Assembly: GCA_027488115.1 (NCBI GenBank)
Contig: JAIYCG010000027.1
Span: 1 to 57,387, forward strand
DNA: 57,387 nt
Origin: Comamonadaceae bacterium
Lineage (GTDB): Bacteria > Pseudomonadota > Gammaproteobacteria > Burkholderiales > Burkholderiaceae_C
Reading direction: 5' to 3'
Below, one piece after another: positions 34,093 through 43,282 of the stretch; within the stretch, counting starts at the first letter, position 1, and each line of letters starts with the position of its first letter. The position numbers and the translations under genes were made by a program. The notes beneath the pieces were generated by a model. That model saw only the letters and a list, made by a program, of their open reading frames with translations. It was not told where the DNA came from and searched no databases.

Positions 34093-35586
34093 TTAAAACC
34101 GCGGCAAATCAGGATGCGCAATTTTGCCGCCTCGCACCAACATCTTGCCGTATTCCGCACACCTGTTCAGCGTAGGAATGACCTTGCCAGGATTGAGCAA
34201 ACTGAAGGGATCAAAGGCTTTTTTCAAGGCAAACATTTGGGCGTTTTCTTCAGGAGAAAACTGCACACACATGCTGTTGAGTTTTGCAATGCCCACCCCA
34301 TGCTCGCCCGTGACGGTGCCGCCCATGGCGACACTGGTTTCTAAAATATCAGCGCCGAACAATTCACAGCGGTGCAACTGTTCGGGGTCATTCGCATCAA
34401 ACAAAATAAGGGGGTGCAAGTTGCCATCGCCAGCATGAAACACATTGGCGCAGCGCAGTTGGTATTTCTTTTCCATCTCGGCAATGGCCAACAAAATATC
34501 GGCCAATCGCTTGCGCGGAATGGTGGAGTCCATGCACATGTAGTCGGGGCTGATACGGCCAGAGGCTGGAAACGCATTTTTGCGACCACTCCAAAAACGC
34601 AGGCGCTCGGCTTCGTCTTTGCTGACGGCAATGGCCGTGGCACCGCAGCCCCGCAATACATCGCTCATGCGGCCAATTTCCTCTTCAACTTCTTCGGGTG
34701 TGCCATCGCTCTCGCACAACAAAATAGCCGCAGCATTCAAGTCATAACCGGCATGCACAAAATCTTCTACCGCTGCGGTCATGGGCTTGTCCATCATTTC
34801 CAAACCCGCTGGAATGATGCCGGCGGCAATGACAGCGGCCACCGCATCGCCTGCTTTGCGAATGTCATCGAAGCTTGCCATGATGCAGCGTGCCAACTGA
34901 GGTTTGGGTACCAATTTGACAGTGACTTCTGTGGTGATGGCGAGCATGCCCTCGCTGCCCACCAACACCGACAGCAAATCAAAGCCAGTTGTGTCTAGGG
35001 CGTCGCTGCCAAAGGTGACCGCATCGCCTTCGATGGTGAAGCCTTTGACCTTCAAAACGTTGTGCAAAGTGAGACCATATTTGAGGCAGTGAACACCGCC
35101 TGAATTCTCTGCCACATTGCCGCCAATGGTGCAGGCAATTTGACTGGACGGGTCGGGCGCGTAATACAAGCCATGGCGTGAAGCAGCCTCGGAAATGGCC
35201 AAGTTGCGAACGCCGCATTGAACCACAGCAGTTCTAGAAACCGGATCCATTTTGAGAATCTGATTGAACTTGGCCATTGACAAGGTGACGCCCAGTTTGT
35301 GGGGCATGGCGCCGCCCGACAAACCTGTGCCAGCGCCACGTGCCACCACGGGCACCTGCAAGGCATGGCAGGTTTTTAAAACCGCTTGAACTTGGCTTTC
35401 CGTTTCGGGCAAGGCCACCACCATGGGGCGTTCGCGGTAAGCTGTGAGGCCGTCGCATTCATAAGGCACCGTGTCTTCTAGGGTGTAGAGCAAGGTGTGC
35501 GCGGGCATGACAGCGCTCAATGCGCGAACGACTTGCGCTTGCCGGTCGGTGCGAGACAGTGCATCCAAGTTGGTGAGGGCGTTCAT
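34093..35586 (-). CDS. glcD: FAD-linked oxidase, glycolate oxidase GlcD type
   Basis: A 497-residue PCMH-type flavoprotein. The FAD region is PVVARGAGTGLSGGAMPHKLGV and SSQIACTIGGNVAENSGGVH; the C-terminal part contains HAGDGNLHPLILFD and GGTVTGEHGVGIAKL, diagnostic of the GlcD/D-lactate dehydrogenase branch. GlcD works with GlcE and GlcF to oxidise glycolate to glyoxylate, but neither partner is in this window, so D-lactate or a related 2-hydroxy acid remains possible. It lies just downstream of purU on the same strand. Confidence 0.88.
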   Translation of the reverse strand: MNALTNLDALSRTDRQAQVVRALSAVMPAHTLLYTLEDTVPYECDGLTAYRERPMVVALPETESQVQAVLKTCHALQVPVVARGAGTGLSGGAMPHKLGVTLSMAKFNQILKMDPVSRTAVVQCGVRNLAISEAASRHGLYYAPDPSSQIACTIGGNVAENSGGVHCLKYGLTLHNVLKVKGFTIEGDAVTFGSDALDTTGFDLLSVLVGSEGMLAITTEVTVKLVPKPQLARCIMASFDDIRKAGDAVAAVIAAGIIPAGLEMMDKPMTAAVEDFVHAGYDLNAAAILLCESDGTPEEVEEEIGRMSDVLRGCGATAIAVSKDEAERLRFWSGRKNAFPASGRISPDYMCMDSTIPRKRLADILLAIAEMEKKYQLRCANVFHAGDGNLHPLILFDANDPEQLHRCELFGADILETSVAMGGTVTGEHGVGIAKLNSMCVQFSPEENAQMFALKKAFDPFSLLNPGKVIPTLNRCAEYGKMLVRGGKIAHPDLPRF

Positions 35587-35631
35587 GTCACATTCTCAAT
35601 TCAATAGAGGCATTCGCAATGCTGCGCTCAT

Positions 35632-36480
35632 TCATTTAAAAATAACTGTTTTGTGGCCATTCAACAGCACACGGTGCTCGCTGTGCCATTTCACGGCGCG
35701 CGCCAGCACTTGGCTTTCAGTGTCACGGCCTTGGGTGGTGAGGTCGTCCACAGTTTTGGAATGGTCTACCCGCGCCACGTCTTGCTCAATGATAGGGCCT
35801 TCGTCTAAATCGGCCGTCACATAGTGGGCGGTGGCGCCAATCAATTTGACGCCGCGGTCGTGTGCCTGGTAGTAAGGTTTCGCACCCTTGAAGCTGGGTA
35901 AAAAAGAGTGGTGAATGTTGATGGCGCGGCCAGATAACTTGCGGCATAAATCGTCCGACAAAATTTGCATGTAGCGCGCCAACACGACCAACTCAGCGCC
36001 CTCTGATTCAATGATCTCGTATTGCTTGGCTTCGGCTTCTGCCTTGTTGGCCGCAGTGACGGCAATGTGATGAAAGGGCACGTTGTAGCCGGCGGCCAAT
36101 TGGTAAAAGTCTCGGTGGTTGCTCACAATGGCGCGAATGTCGATGGGCAGCAAGCCGCTTTTCCAGCGAAACAACAAATCATTCAGGCAATGCCCCTCTT
36201 TGCTGACCAAAATAACGGTGCGCATGGGCTGTGTGGTGCTGTGCAAATGCCAAGTCATTTGAAAAGGCACGGCAAAACCACTTAACTGGCTGTTCAAATC
36301 CTCTGCGCTGAACTGATCACAGGCAAACTGAACGCGCATGAAAAAAAGGCCCGTAGCGTGGTCGTTGTATTGCGCGGCTTCTTCAATGTTGCCGCCGCGT
36401 TCCAGCAAAAACCCCGAAACAGCGTGCACGATGCCCGTTCTGTCGGGGCAGGAAAGCGTCAAAATGTAGGCGTGATTCAT
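35632..36480 (-). CDS. purU: Formyltetrahydrofolate deformylase
   Basis: Hydrolyses 10-formyl-THF to formate and THF, balancing one-carbon pools. The 282-residue product has an N-terminal ACT domain (YILTLSCPDRTGIVHAVSGFL) and a formyltransferase-like domain with VSNHRDFYQLA, the catalytic INIHHSFLPSFKGAKPY (Asn/His) and VTADLDEGPIIEQD (Asp). The ATG at 36480 (MNHAYILTL) is the family start; an upstream extension of 21 residues has no similarity. Co-directional with glcD, 45 bases apart. Confidence 0.95.
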   Translation of the reverse strand: MNHAYILTLSCPDRTGIVHAVSGFLLERGGNIEEAAQYNDHATGLFFMRVQFACDQFSAEDLNSQLSGFAVPFQMTWHLHSTTQPMRTVILVSKEGHCLNDLLFRWKSGLLPIDIRAIVSNHRDFYQLAAGYNVPFHHIAVTAANKAEAEAKQYEIIESEGAELVVLARYMQILSDDLCRKLSGRAINIHHSFLPSFKGAKPYYQAHDRGVKLIGATAHYVTADLDEGPIIEQDVARVDHSKTVDDLTTQGRDTESQVLARAVKWHSEHRVLLNGHKTVIFK

Positions 36481-36661
36481 GGTCGATATTGTCGCAGGGA
36501 AGGCGGCAAAGTTTTGTGCTTTAGCCCTGTCCGTGCCAATCAAAGCTCAAAACCGTCGTGACTTTCTGTCAGGGCTGTCCAAATAGGGATTGCGATCCAG
36601 CATGGCTCAATTTACACTGAGGCTCGAAATCAATGTTTGATAAGAGCCAAAAGGAACATTC

Positions 36662-38041
36662 ATGGCACCGTTAGAGTCCCTTATCCCTTCCATGCAAACA
36701 GCCAGCAAGCCTGCTGCTGCCATCAACATGGAGCACCAGTGGTTGCCGTTCACTGCCAATCGCCATTTCAAGCAAGAACCGCGCATTTTTGTGGCCGCTG
36801 AAGGCATGCACTTCACCACCCACGATGGCCGTCAAGTGCTTGATGGCATTTCAAGTTTGTGGTGTGTGGGCGCAGGCCACAACCGCAAGCCAATTGCCGA
36901 AGCCATCAAAAAACAGCTCGACACCCTGGATTACGCCACGGCTTTTCAAGTCAGCAATGACCAAGCGTTTCAAGCGGCGCAAATGATTGCCGACTTGTGC
37001 CCTGGCGACTTGAACAAGGTGCTTTTTTGCAACTCGGGTTCTGAAGCTGCCGACACCTCCTTGAAAGTGGCATTGGCCTATCACCGAGCCCGCGGTGAAG
37101 GTCACCGCAACGTGTTCATTGGGCGTGAAAAGGGCTACCACGGTGTCAACTTTGGCGGCATGAGCGTGGGCGGTTTGCCTGCCAACCGCAAAGTCTATGG
37201 CGCGCAATTGCTGCCCCGTGTCGATCACATGCGTTTCATTCACGACCCTGTGAACCACGCCTACATTCACAACCAAGAACCCGTTTGGCAAGAAGACCCA
37301 TTGTTAGAGCTGGAAACCCGCATCTTGGCTTTGCACGATCCCAGCAACGTGGCAGCCATCATTGTCGAGCCAGTTGCGGGCTCTGCGGGTTGGTATTTGC
37401 CGCCCAAGGGCTACTTAAAACGCCTGCGTGAAATTTGCAACAAGCACGGCATTCTGCTTATTTTCGATGAGGTCATTACAGGTTTTGGCCGCATGGGCAC
37501 CAACTTCGGCGCCGACTATTACGGCGTGGTGCCCGACATGCTCAACTTTGCCAAATGCGTGACCAATGGCGTCATTCCTTTGGGCGGCGTGGTTTGCCGA
37601 GATTTCATTTACGACGCCATGATGAACGCTGGCGCTCCCGAGTACGCGGTTGAGTTTTTCCATGGCTACACTTATTCAGGCCATCCCGTATCCTGCGCCG
37701 CGGCCATTGCCACCCTGAAACTGCTCAAAGAAGAAAACCTCTTTGCACGCGCCGGTCAAATGGGGCCTGTGTTGGGCGATGCCATGCACAGCGCCCTCAA
37801 AGGCCTGCCCAATGTCATTGGCATCCGAAGCCTGGGGTTGGCGGGTGCGGTTGAGTTGTCTTCCCTCGCGGGAGCCCCTGGCAAGCGGGCCTATGACATT
37901 TTCTTAGAGTGCTACAACAAAGGTGTTTTGGTGCGAGCCGCCGGCGAAAACCTGGTCCTTTGCCCGCCCTACATTGTCGAAAAAGAGCACATCGACACCA
38001 TGGTCAGTGTGTTGGCAGACAGCATTCGAAAACATGCTTGA
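36662..38041 (+). CDS. Class III aminotransferase, beta-alanine/omega-amino acid:pyruvate type
   Basis: PLP-dependent class III transaminase of 459 residues. The opening EHQWLPFTANRHFKQEPRIF and SSLWCVGAGHNRKPI, plus LFCNSGSEAADTSLKVALAYHRARG, the PLP-binding LLIFDEVITGFGRMG and the region YTYSGHPVSCAAA, match beta-alanine--pyruvate transaminases. AAAGGAA lies 6 bases before the ATG. The exact amine donor is inferred from similarity pattern only; putrescine or other omega-amino acids are possible. The membrane-protein gene 72 bases downstream is on the same strand. Confidence 0.9.
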   Translation: MAPLESLIPSMQTASKPAAAINMEHQWLPFTANRHFKQEPRIFVAAEGMHFTTHDGRQVLDGISSLWCVGAGHNRKPIAEAIKKQLDTLDYATAFQVSNDQAFQAAQMIADLCPGDLNKVLFCNSGSEAADTSLKVALAYHRARGEGHRNVFIGREKGYHGVNFGGMSVGGLPANRKVYGAQLLPRVDHMRFIHDPVNHAYIHNQEPVWQEDPLLELETRILALHDPSNVAAIIVEPVAGSAGWYLPPKGYLKRLREICNKHGILLIFDEVITGFGRMGTNFGADYYGVVPDMLNFAKCVTNGVIPLGGVVCRDFIYDAMMNAGAPEYAVEFFHGYTYSGHPVSCAAAIATLKLLKEENLFARAGQMGPVLGDAMHSALKGLPNVIGIRSLGLAGAVELSSLAGAPGKRAYDIFLECYNKGVLVRAAGENLVLCPPYIVEKEHIDTMVSVLADSIRKHA

Positions 38042-38113
38042 GGCTTGGTCTGAAGGCCATCTTTTCATTGCATTGACAACGCTTTGCGAAAGCCGCATGT
38101 ACCGGTGAGTTGA

Positions 38114-39193
38114 TTGTTGCGTTCGCTGGCTTACTTTTCTCAAATTGCACTGACATTGCTGGTGGCAGCGGCCGCCGCATTGTTGTGCCAGTGGTTGAAA
38201 ACGCCTATTCCCTGGATGATTGGCCCTTTGTTGGCCACCGCGTGCTTGTCGGTGGGCGGTGTCCCAACCCGAAGCTCAGGCTACCTTCGCAATGTGGGGC
38301 AATGGGTCATTGCTTGTGCATTGGGCTTGTACTTTACAGCCGATGTGGGTCAATTGGTGCTCAGTTTGTGGTGGGCCATTTTGTTGGGCATCGCTTGGGC
38401 ATTGGCCATGGGCTATGGCTTTGGTGTGTGGTTGCATTGGCGCAATGCGCCCAACATGCCCGAACTCTCGGCCAAGCACATGCGGGCCACTTCCTACTTT
38501 GCTGGCGCCATTGGCGGTGCTTCCGAAATGACCCTGATGGCAGAAAGGCACTACGCCAGAACCGATTTGGTGGCCGCTTCGCACAGTTTGCGCTTGGTGT
38601 TGGTGGTGGTCTGTTTGCCCTTTGGCATGCAGTGGTTCCAATCGCACTGGGGTTTGAGTGTCAACAGCAGTCTGTTACCAGGGCCTCGAATTTTGCAGTG
38701 GCCAGGTATTTTTTACCTGGCCATGGCCACGGGCGCGGGCGCTCTGTGCATGGCTTTCATCAAACGCAACAATCCTTGGTTCATGGGGCCGCTCATTGTG
38801 TCCATGGGGCTCACCTTGGCCGGCATTCAATGGACGGCCATCCCGCCGGAGATGTCTAACATGGCGCAGCTCTTCATTGGCATCAGCTTGGGCGTTCGTT
38901 TTCAACGCAAATTTTTACAGACCGCGCCCAAATGGTTGCTGTCGGTTGCGGTGGGAACATTCGGAATGCTATTGGCCTCGATCGGCTTTGGCTGGGCTTT
39001 GGCTTGGAGCACAGGTTTGCACCCTGCCACCTTAATATTGGGCACCTCGCCAGGCGGCATAGCAGAGATGGCCATCACGGCCAAAGTCTTGGAGCTGGGT
39101 GCGCCCGTGGTGACGGCGTTTCAGGTTTGCCGCTTGATGGCAGTGTTGCTCATTGTGGGGCCGCTGTACCGCAAAGTTGAAGTGCCCGATTGA
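38114..39193 (+). CDS. AbrB-family membrane protein
   Basis: A 359-residue polytopic protein (about ten hydrophobic helices) with two related halves, each containing the AbrB-duplication pattern: LKTPIPWMIGPLLATA near the N terminus and NPWFMGPLIVSMGLTLAG in the second half; LGTSPGGIAEMAITAKVL is the characteristic C-terminal block. Such proteins are labelled AbrB or ammonia monooxygenase in databases; the function is not established and it is unrelated to the AbrB transcription factor. The start is TTG at 38114 or 38117; TTGACA is seen 41 bases upstream. Confidence 0.85.
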   Translation: MLRSLAYFSQIALTLLVAAAAALLCQWLKTPIPWMIGPLLATACLSVGGVPTRSSGYLRNVGQWVIACALGLYFTADVGQLVLSLWWAILLGIAWALAMGYGFGVWLHWRNAPNMPELSAKHMRATSYFAGAIGGASEMTLMAERHYARTDLVAASHSLRLVLVVVCLPFGMQWFQSHWGLSVNSSLLPGPRILQWPGIFYLAMATGAGALCMAFIKRNNPWFMGPLIVSMGLTLAGIQWTAIPPEMSNMAQLFIGISLGVRFQRKFLQTAPKWLLSVAVGTFGMLLASIGFGWALAWSTGLHPATLILGTSPGGIAEMAITAKVLELGAPVVTAFQVCRLMAVLLIVGPLYRKVEVPD

Positions 39194-39244
39194 TCTGTTG
39201 GCGTAGCCACCGAAATGAAGCGGCGAGTGAGCTTGTCAAACCAA

Positions 39245-39526
39245 TCAGTGAACCACAACAGGCTGCTGTGCCAGCCCCGTGTAGCTTTCTAAAGTGTCTT
39301 CTACTTCTTCTTGGGTAGGCGTGTTTTGTTGCCATGCCTGAATGTGCATTTGGAACATTTCTGCCCAAGAGCCATCGAGGTAAACCTCTTTGCCCGATCG
39401 TTTGTCGACAATTTCAAAGCCGTGTCGCTCGAGCACAGGGGGTGCTGAAATGGGTGCCGCCTCACCGGTGTCGTTTGCTAACACATGCATGACGGCAAAA
39501 GATTCAGATTCGTACAACAAGTTCAT
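39245..39526 (-). CDS. DUF3567-family protein
   Basis: A 93-residue cytoplasmic protein typical of beta-proteobacteria. The N terminus NLLYESESFAVMHV, central HGFEIVDKRSGKEVYLDGSWAEMF and the acidic TQEEVEDTLESY match what I recall of DUF3567. No catalytic motif is seen and function is unknown. It is followed in the direction of transcription by the AbrB-like gene on the opposite strand and preceded by the DUF3108 gene. Confidence 0.72.
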   Translation of the reverse strand: MNLLYESESFAVMHVLANDTGEAAPISAPPVLERHGFEIVDKRSGKEVYLDGSWAEMFQMHIQAWQQNTPTQEEVEDTLESYTGLAQQPVVVH

Positions 39527-39580
39527 AGTGACATTCTGACTGAAGTTTGTCTACTTGAGATCGGGTTGATGTAAATTTTT

Positions 39581-40777
39581 TCAAGAGGGCAAGGCAGGCA
39601 ATGTTTCGGTGTTGCGCATTTCCATGTCAATGAAGTTGCCAGTGACTTGGCTGATTTTGATGCGAACAGGCAAACCGCCATGCGATTGTGAAAGCCACAT
39701 TTCGATTTGACTGTCAAACTTGCCCCGCGGCAAGCACACCCAACGCTGCGTTGCCAGCTGCTTGCCATCGACCTCAATGAGCTCTTCTGACTTGAAAATG
39801 AGCGCCCAATTGACAGCATCGCGCGCCGTGGCAGTTTGAACATTGAGCTCAGAGCCCAGTTTGAAATTTTTGGCGGCCACCGTAGCCGCCATCTGAATGA
39901 ACAGACTCACCTGATCTTGCGCGCCTGATTGCAGTGCAACACCGGGCGCATTGCCACTGAAGCTGATCTTGTTTTGAGCTGCGTCGAAATGGGCCGCGCG
40001 TTCGCTGCGCCAGCTGTCTGAGTAACGAACAGGGCTCAAGCCGTTTTCCGTTAACAGGCCCACACTGCGCCAAATGCGACTGCCTACCAAGAATGCCTTC
40101 ACACGAAGTTCGGCCTCATAGGCCTTGGGCATTTGGGGGGTCGATTGGGTTTGCCATTTAAGTGTCCCCGATGCGTGGTAGGTCAAGCCGCGCTCTTGGC
40201 CCGTGAGTTTGTAGTTGACCTGAATGTTGGGAGGGAAGTCGCCTGGCTTGGCTGTGAGGGCGTTCGAAGGCGGTGGCAGGGGCGCGCTGGATGCGACCAC
40301 TGTGTCTGTGGGCGAAGGCGCTACTTCGGCTGGAGGGGCTTGTTGGCTTGAGTTGGAGAGAGCTTCTGAAGCTTGTCCAGATTTTGGCAAAACTTCTGCG
40401 CTCTTTTCGGAGCTTGGCGAAGCGGTGCTTTCCTCAGGTGCTGGCAACACTGAGGATGCGACGGCACTGATACCCGCACTGGAGGCTGGATTGAAGTTTG
40501 TGGGTGCTTTGGCTTTGGCAGGTGTGGGCTGTTTTACTTTTTCGGGACTTGGGCTGACCGGTGATGCCTGCGAAACTCCAGAACTCAGTACCCGAGTTTG
40601 CAAGGGCCCCAGTTTTTGAGATTCAGGTTGAAGTCGCCAAATACCTGCCCCAGACGACAGGAGCAGCCAAAGGTGGGCAAGCAAAACCAAAGCCACCAAT
40701 GCCGCAAAAGCTCGCCACCGCTGGGATTCGTTCCCAGCAGGGCGTGTGGCATGGGATAAAGTGGCTGAGGCTTGCAT
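39581..40777 (-). CDS. DUF3108-domain protein, membrane-anchored
   Basis: A 398-residue protein with one N-terminal transmembrane helix (AFAALVALVLLAHLWLLLSSG), a roughly 120-residue low-complexity linker rich in Pro/Ser/Ala/Lys, and a C-terminal beta-rich DUF3108 domain (from about 185: FPPNIQVNYKLTGQERGLTY, then a strand pattern ending in VTGNFIDMEMRN). DUF3108 proteins are predicted periplasmic or envelope proteins of unknown function. The domain layout, with the linker spanning the envelope, resembles TonB-like architecture in general shape only. Confidence 0.82.
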   Translation of the reverse strand: MQASATLSHATRPAGNESQRWRAFAALVALVLLAHLWLLLSSGAGIWRLQPESQKLGPLQTRVLSSGVSQASPVSPSPEKVKQPTPAKAKAPTNFNPASSAGISAVASSVLPAPEESTASPSSEKSAEVLPKSGQASEALSNSSQQAPPAEVAPSPTDTVVASSAPLPPPSNALTAKPGDFPPNIQVNYKLTGQERGLTYHASGTLKWQTQSTPQMPKAYEAELRVKAFLVGSRIWRSVGLLTENGLSPVRYSDSWRSERAAHFDAAQNKISFSGNAPGVALQSGAQDQVSLFIQMAATVAAKNFKLGSELNVQTATARDAVNWALIFKSEELIEVDGKQLATQRWVCLPRGKFDSQIEMWLSQSHGGLPVRIKISQVTGNFIDMEMRNTETLPALPS

Positions 40778-40888
40778 GTCAATCTGAAGTCATTTGAGCG
40801 AGAGCGAGAATGGTTAAACTAATTCCTGTTTGAATCGATGTCGTTCAGTTTGAATTCTGACATTGAGATTCTATTTGGAGGTGCCCCC

Positions 40889-41899
40889 ATGAAATTAGCG
40901 ACTTACAAAGATGGATCGCGGGACGGCCAATTGGTCGTGGTCTCACGAGACTTGAGTACAGCACATTATGCGACGGGCATTGCGCAGCGTCTGCAACAAG
41001 TGTTGGACGACTGGAACTTTTTGGCGCCCCAGTTGGAAGATCTTTACCAAACTTTGAATGGCAGCAAGGCGCGACACGCCTTTCCTTTTGATCCTCAACA
41101 ATGCATGGCACCATTGCCCAGAGCTTTTCAGTGGGCCGATGGCTCTGCTTATTTGAACCATGTGGAATTGGTGCGGGCCTCGCGCAGTTCTGTGGTGCCC
41201 GAAAGTTTTTACATCGACCCCCTCATGTACCAAGGCGGCAGCGATGATTTCATGGGTCCTTGCGATCCTGTGGTGTGCCGAGACGAAGCCTTTGGCATTG
41301 ACTTTGAAGCTGAAATTGCTGTGATCACTGGCGATGTGCCAATGGGTGTTTCACCAGAAAATGCACTGGATGGCATTCGCTTGCTGATGCTTGCCAATGA
41401 CGTGAGCCTGCGCAATTTAATTCCCAACGAGTTGGCCAAAGGGTTTGGCTTTTTTCAAAGCAAACCGGCTACCGCTTTCAGTCCAGTGGCTGTCACCTTG
41501 GATGAATTGGGTGATGCTTGGGATCATGGCCGCTTGCACTTGACCATGCAGTCCACATGGAATGGCCGCAAAGTGGGCATGTGCGAAGCTGGGCCCGAAA
41601 TGACCTTTCACTTTGGCCAACTGATTGCGCACATGGGCAAAACACGCAATGTTCGTGCGGGCTCAATTGTGGGCAGTGGCACGGTGAGCAACAAAAGCGT
41701 GGACGTCAATGGCAAACCAGAATGGCCCAAAGGCTACAGTTGCATTGCTGAAAAGCGCGCTATCGAAACCATTTTGGATGGCAAGCCTAGCACCGAGTTT
41801 ATGAAATTTGGTGACACCATTCGCATTGAAATGAAGGGCAAAGATGGTCAAAGCGTGTTTGGCGCCATCGACCAGAAAATCGTCCCCTTGCAAACCTGA
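40889..41899 (+). CDS. Fumarylacetoacetate hydrolase-family protein
   Basis: A 336-residue FAH-fold hydrolase with a full-length N-terminal region. The metal-binding block is EAFGIDFEAEIAVITGDVPMG; LANDVSLRNLIPNELAKGFGFFQSKP and AGSIVGSGTVSNK are family signatures. The start ATG 40889 has GGAGGT 6 bases upstream, which is decisive against a longer frame from 40838. It resembles fumarylacetoacetases of aromatic degradation, but no homogentisate dioxygenase lies nearby, so the substrate is open. It is not part of the hpa array, 11 kb away. Confidence 0.88.
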   Translation: MKLATYKDGSRDGQLVVVSRDLSTAHYATGIAQRLQQVLDDWNFLAPQLEDLYQTLNGSKARHAFPFDPQQCMAPLPRAFQWADGSAYLNHVELVRASRSSVVPESFYIDPLMYQGGSDDFMGPCDPVVCRDEAFGIDFEAEIAVITGDVPMGVSPENALDGIRLLMLANDVSLRNLIPNELAKGFGFFQSKPATAFSPVAVTLDELGDAWDHGRLHLTMQSTWNGRKVGMCEAGPEMTFHFGQLIAHMGKTRNVRAGSIVGSGTVSNKSVDVNGKPEWPKGYSCIAEKRAIETILDGKPSTEFMKFGDTIRIEMKGKDGQSVFGAIDQKIVPLQT

Positions 41900-41908
41900 A
41901 TTGAATCT

Positions 41909-42292
41909 TCAATGCAGCGCTGCATCGGGGCCTGTGAATTTTTCAGTGGCTGTCTGACACGCAATGCAGCGCATGGCCGAGGGAAATGCCAGCAAACGGG
42001 TGATGGAGATTTGGGTTTCACAAGCCATGCAGCGTCCATAAGTGCCTTGCGTGATGCGCATCAGAGCCAACTCGGTGGCCTCTAACTCTGCAAGAGCATG
42101 CTCATGCAACGCAAAAGCGGTTTCGCGCTCAGTGATATTTTGAGCATGTGATTGTTCAGCGGGCGCAAGCTCTGAGGCGGCCTCAGCACGACTGCTCAAG
42201 CCGCCAAGCCCTTGCTCTATTTGATCGATGAGTTGAACTTTTTGTGCCAACAGCAACTGCTTGAGAGACTCTGTTTGTAATTCGTTTTTCAT
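41909..42292 (-). CDS. DksA/TraR-type zinc-finger protein
   Basis: A 127-residue coiled-coil and zinc-finger protein: a helical N-terminal two-thirds and a C4 finger CMACETQISITRLLAFPSAMRCIAC. The finger matches DksA/TraR proteins, which bind the secondary channel of RNA polymerase; this one is shorter than DksA (about 150) and lacks the paired Asp residues at the coiled-coil tip that I would look for in DksA, having instead EASELAPAEQ. Role in stress response is therefore inferred. A perfect FNR-type site lies 69 bases upstream of the start. Confidence 0.85.
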   Translation of the reverse strand: MKNELQTESLKQLLLAQKVQLIDQIEQGLGGLSSRAEAASELAPAEQSHAQNITERETAFALHEHALAELEATELALMRITQGTYGRCMACETQISITRLLAFPSAMRCIACQTATEKFTGPDAALH

Positions 42293-42360
42293 GGTCTGAA
42301 TTTTTGTGATGCTTGCATTGATACCCTGCAGTCATCGTAGGCATTTTTGGGCAAAGCTGA

Positions 42361-42374
42361 TTGATGCACATCAA
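42361..42374. promoter_or_regulatory. Perfect FNR/ANR-type binding site
   Basis: TTGATGCACATCAA is an exact match to the TTGAT-N4-ATCAA consensus for FNR-type oxygen-sensing regulators. It lies in the 171-base gap between the DksA-like gene (69 bases from its start) and the enoyl-CoA hydratase gene (90 bases from its start). Distance fits activation or repression of either gene. Confidence 0.72.
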
Positions 42375-42463
42375 GCAAGCGCAGCATTTTGGGTCAAGTT
42401 CAGGCGACAATGTCAGCGCTTGACAGAGTCTCTGTGAAGCGCTTTTCTTTTTAGGAGACTGCC

Positions 42464-43282
42464 ATGAGCCTTCACATTGACTACAGCCGTTATCAAACGC
42501 TGAGCATCACCCGCCGAGGCGCCAAGCAAACGGTGTTGGACATTCAAATGAAAGCCGGCGGGCCAGGGGGCAACGGCAAACTGCCCACAGCCGGCCATGA
42601 AGGTCATTGGGAATTGGCCGAAATTTGGCGCGATGTTTCGCGCGATGACAGCGTGCGAGCTGCGGTGTTGCGCGGTGAGGGTTTGGGCTTTTCAGGGGGT
42701 GGCGATTTGGCGCTGGTGGAAGACATGGCACGTGATTTCGACATTCGAAGTCAAGTTTGGAAAGAAGCCCGGGACTTGGTTTACAACGTGATCAACTGTG
42801 ACAAACCCATTGTGAGTGCGATGCATGGGCCGGCGGTGGGGGCGGGCTTGGTCGCCGGGTTGTTGGCCGACATTTCAATTGCCAGCAAGACGGCCAAAAT
42901 TGTCGATGGCCATACGCGCTTGGGTGTTGCGGCTGGCGATCATGCGGCCATCATTTGGCCCTTGCTGTGTGGCATGGCCAAAGCCAAATATTATTTGTTG
43001 CTGTGTGAGCCCGTCAGCGGCGAAGAGGCCGAGCGAATTGGCTTGGTGTCATTGGCGGTGGATGAAGACCAATTGCTTGCCAAAGCCTACGAAGTGGCCG
43101 ATCGTTTGGCCAACGGCAGCCAAACGGCCATCCGTTGGACCAAATATGCGTTGAACAATTGGCTGCGCCAAGCAGGCCCGAGTTTTGATGCATCCTTGGC
43201 GCTTGAGTTCATGGGCTTTGCCGGACCCGATGTTCAAGAAGGACTGGCCAGCTTAAGAGAACGCCGGCCGCCTCAGTTTTAA
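42464..43282 (+). CDS. Enoyl-CoA hydratase/isomerase-family protein
   Basis: A 272-residue crotonase-fold protein. The oxyanion-hole regions are [17 protein letters not shown] and [49 protein letters not shown] and the terminal [12 protein letters not shown] complete the family pattern. AGGAG lies close before the ATG. Homologues hydrate or isomerise acyl-CoA intermediates, for example in fatty-acid or aromatic catabolism; the substrate cannot be assigned. Its stop codon overlaps the stop of the convergent GST gene by 2 bases. Confidence 0.9.
   Translation: MSLHIDYSRYQTLSITRRGAKQTVLDIQMKAGGPGGNGKLPTAGHEGHWELAEIWRDVSRDDSVRAAVLRGEGLGFSGGGDLALVEDMARDFDIRSQVWKEARDLVYNVINCDKPIVSAMHGPAVGAGLVAGLLADISIASKTAKIVDGHTRLGVAAGDHAAIIWPLLCGMAKAKYYLLLCEPVSGEEAERIGLVSLAVDEDQLLAKAYEVADRLANGSQTAIRWTKYALNNWLRQAGPSFDASLALEFMGFAGPDVQEGLASLRERRPPQF

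Noticed and set aside
38073..38101. TTGACA ahead of the AbrB-like gene as a promoter
   Set aside because: The hexamer at 17-base spacing is CATGTA, a poor -10, and leaves only about 6 bases before the start codon after a start site.
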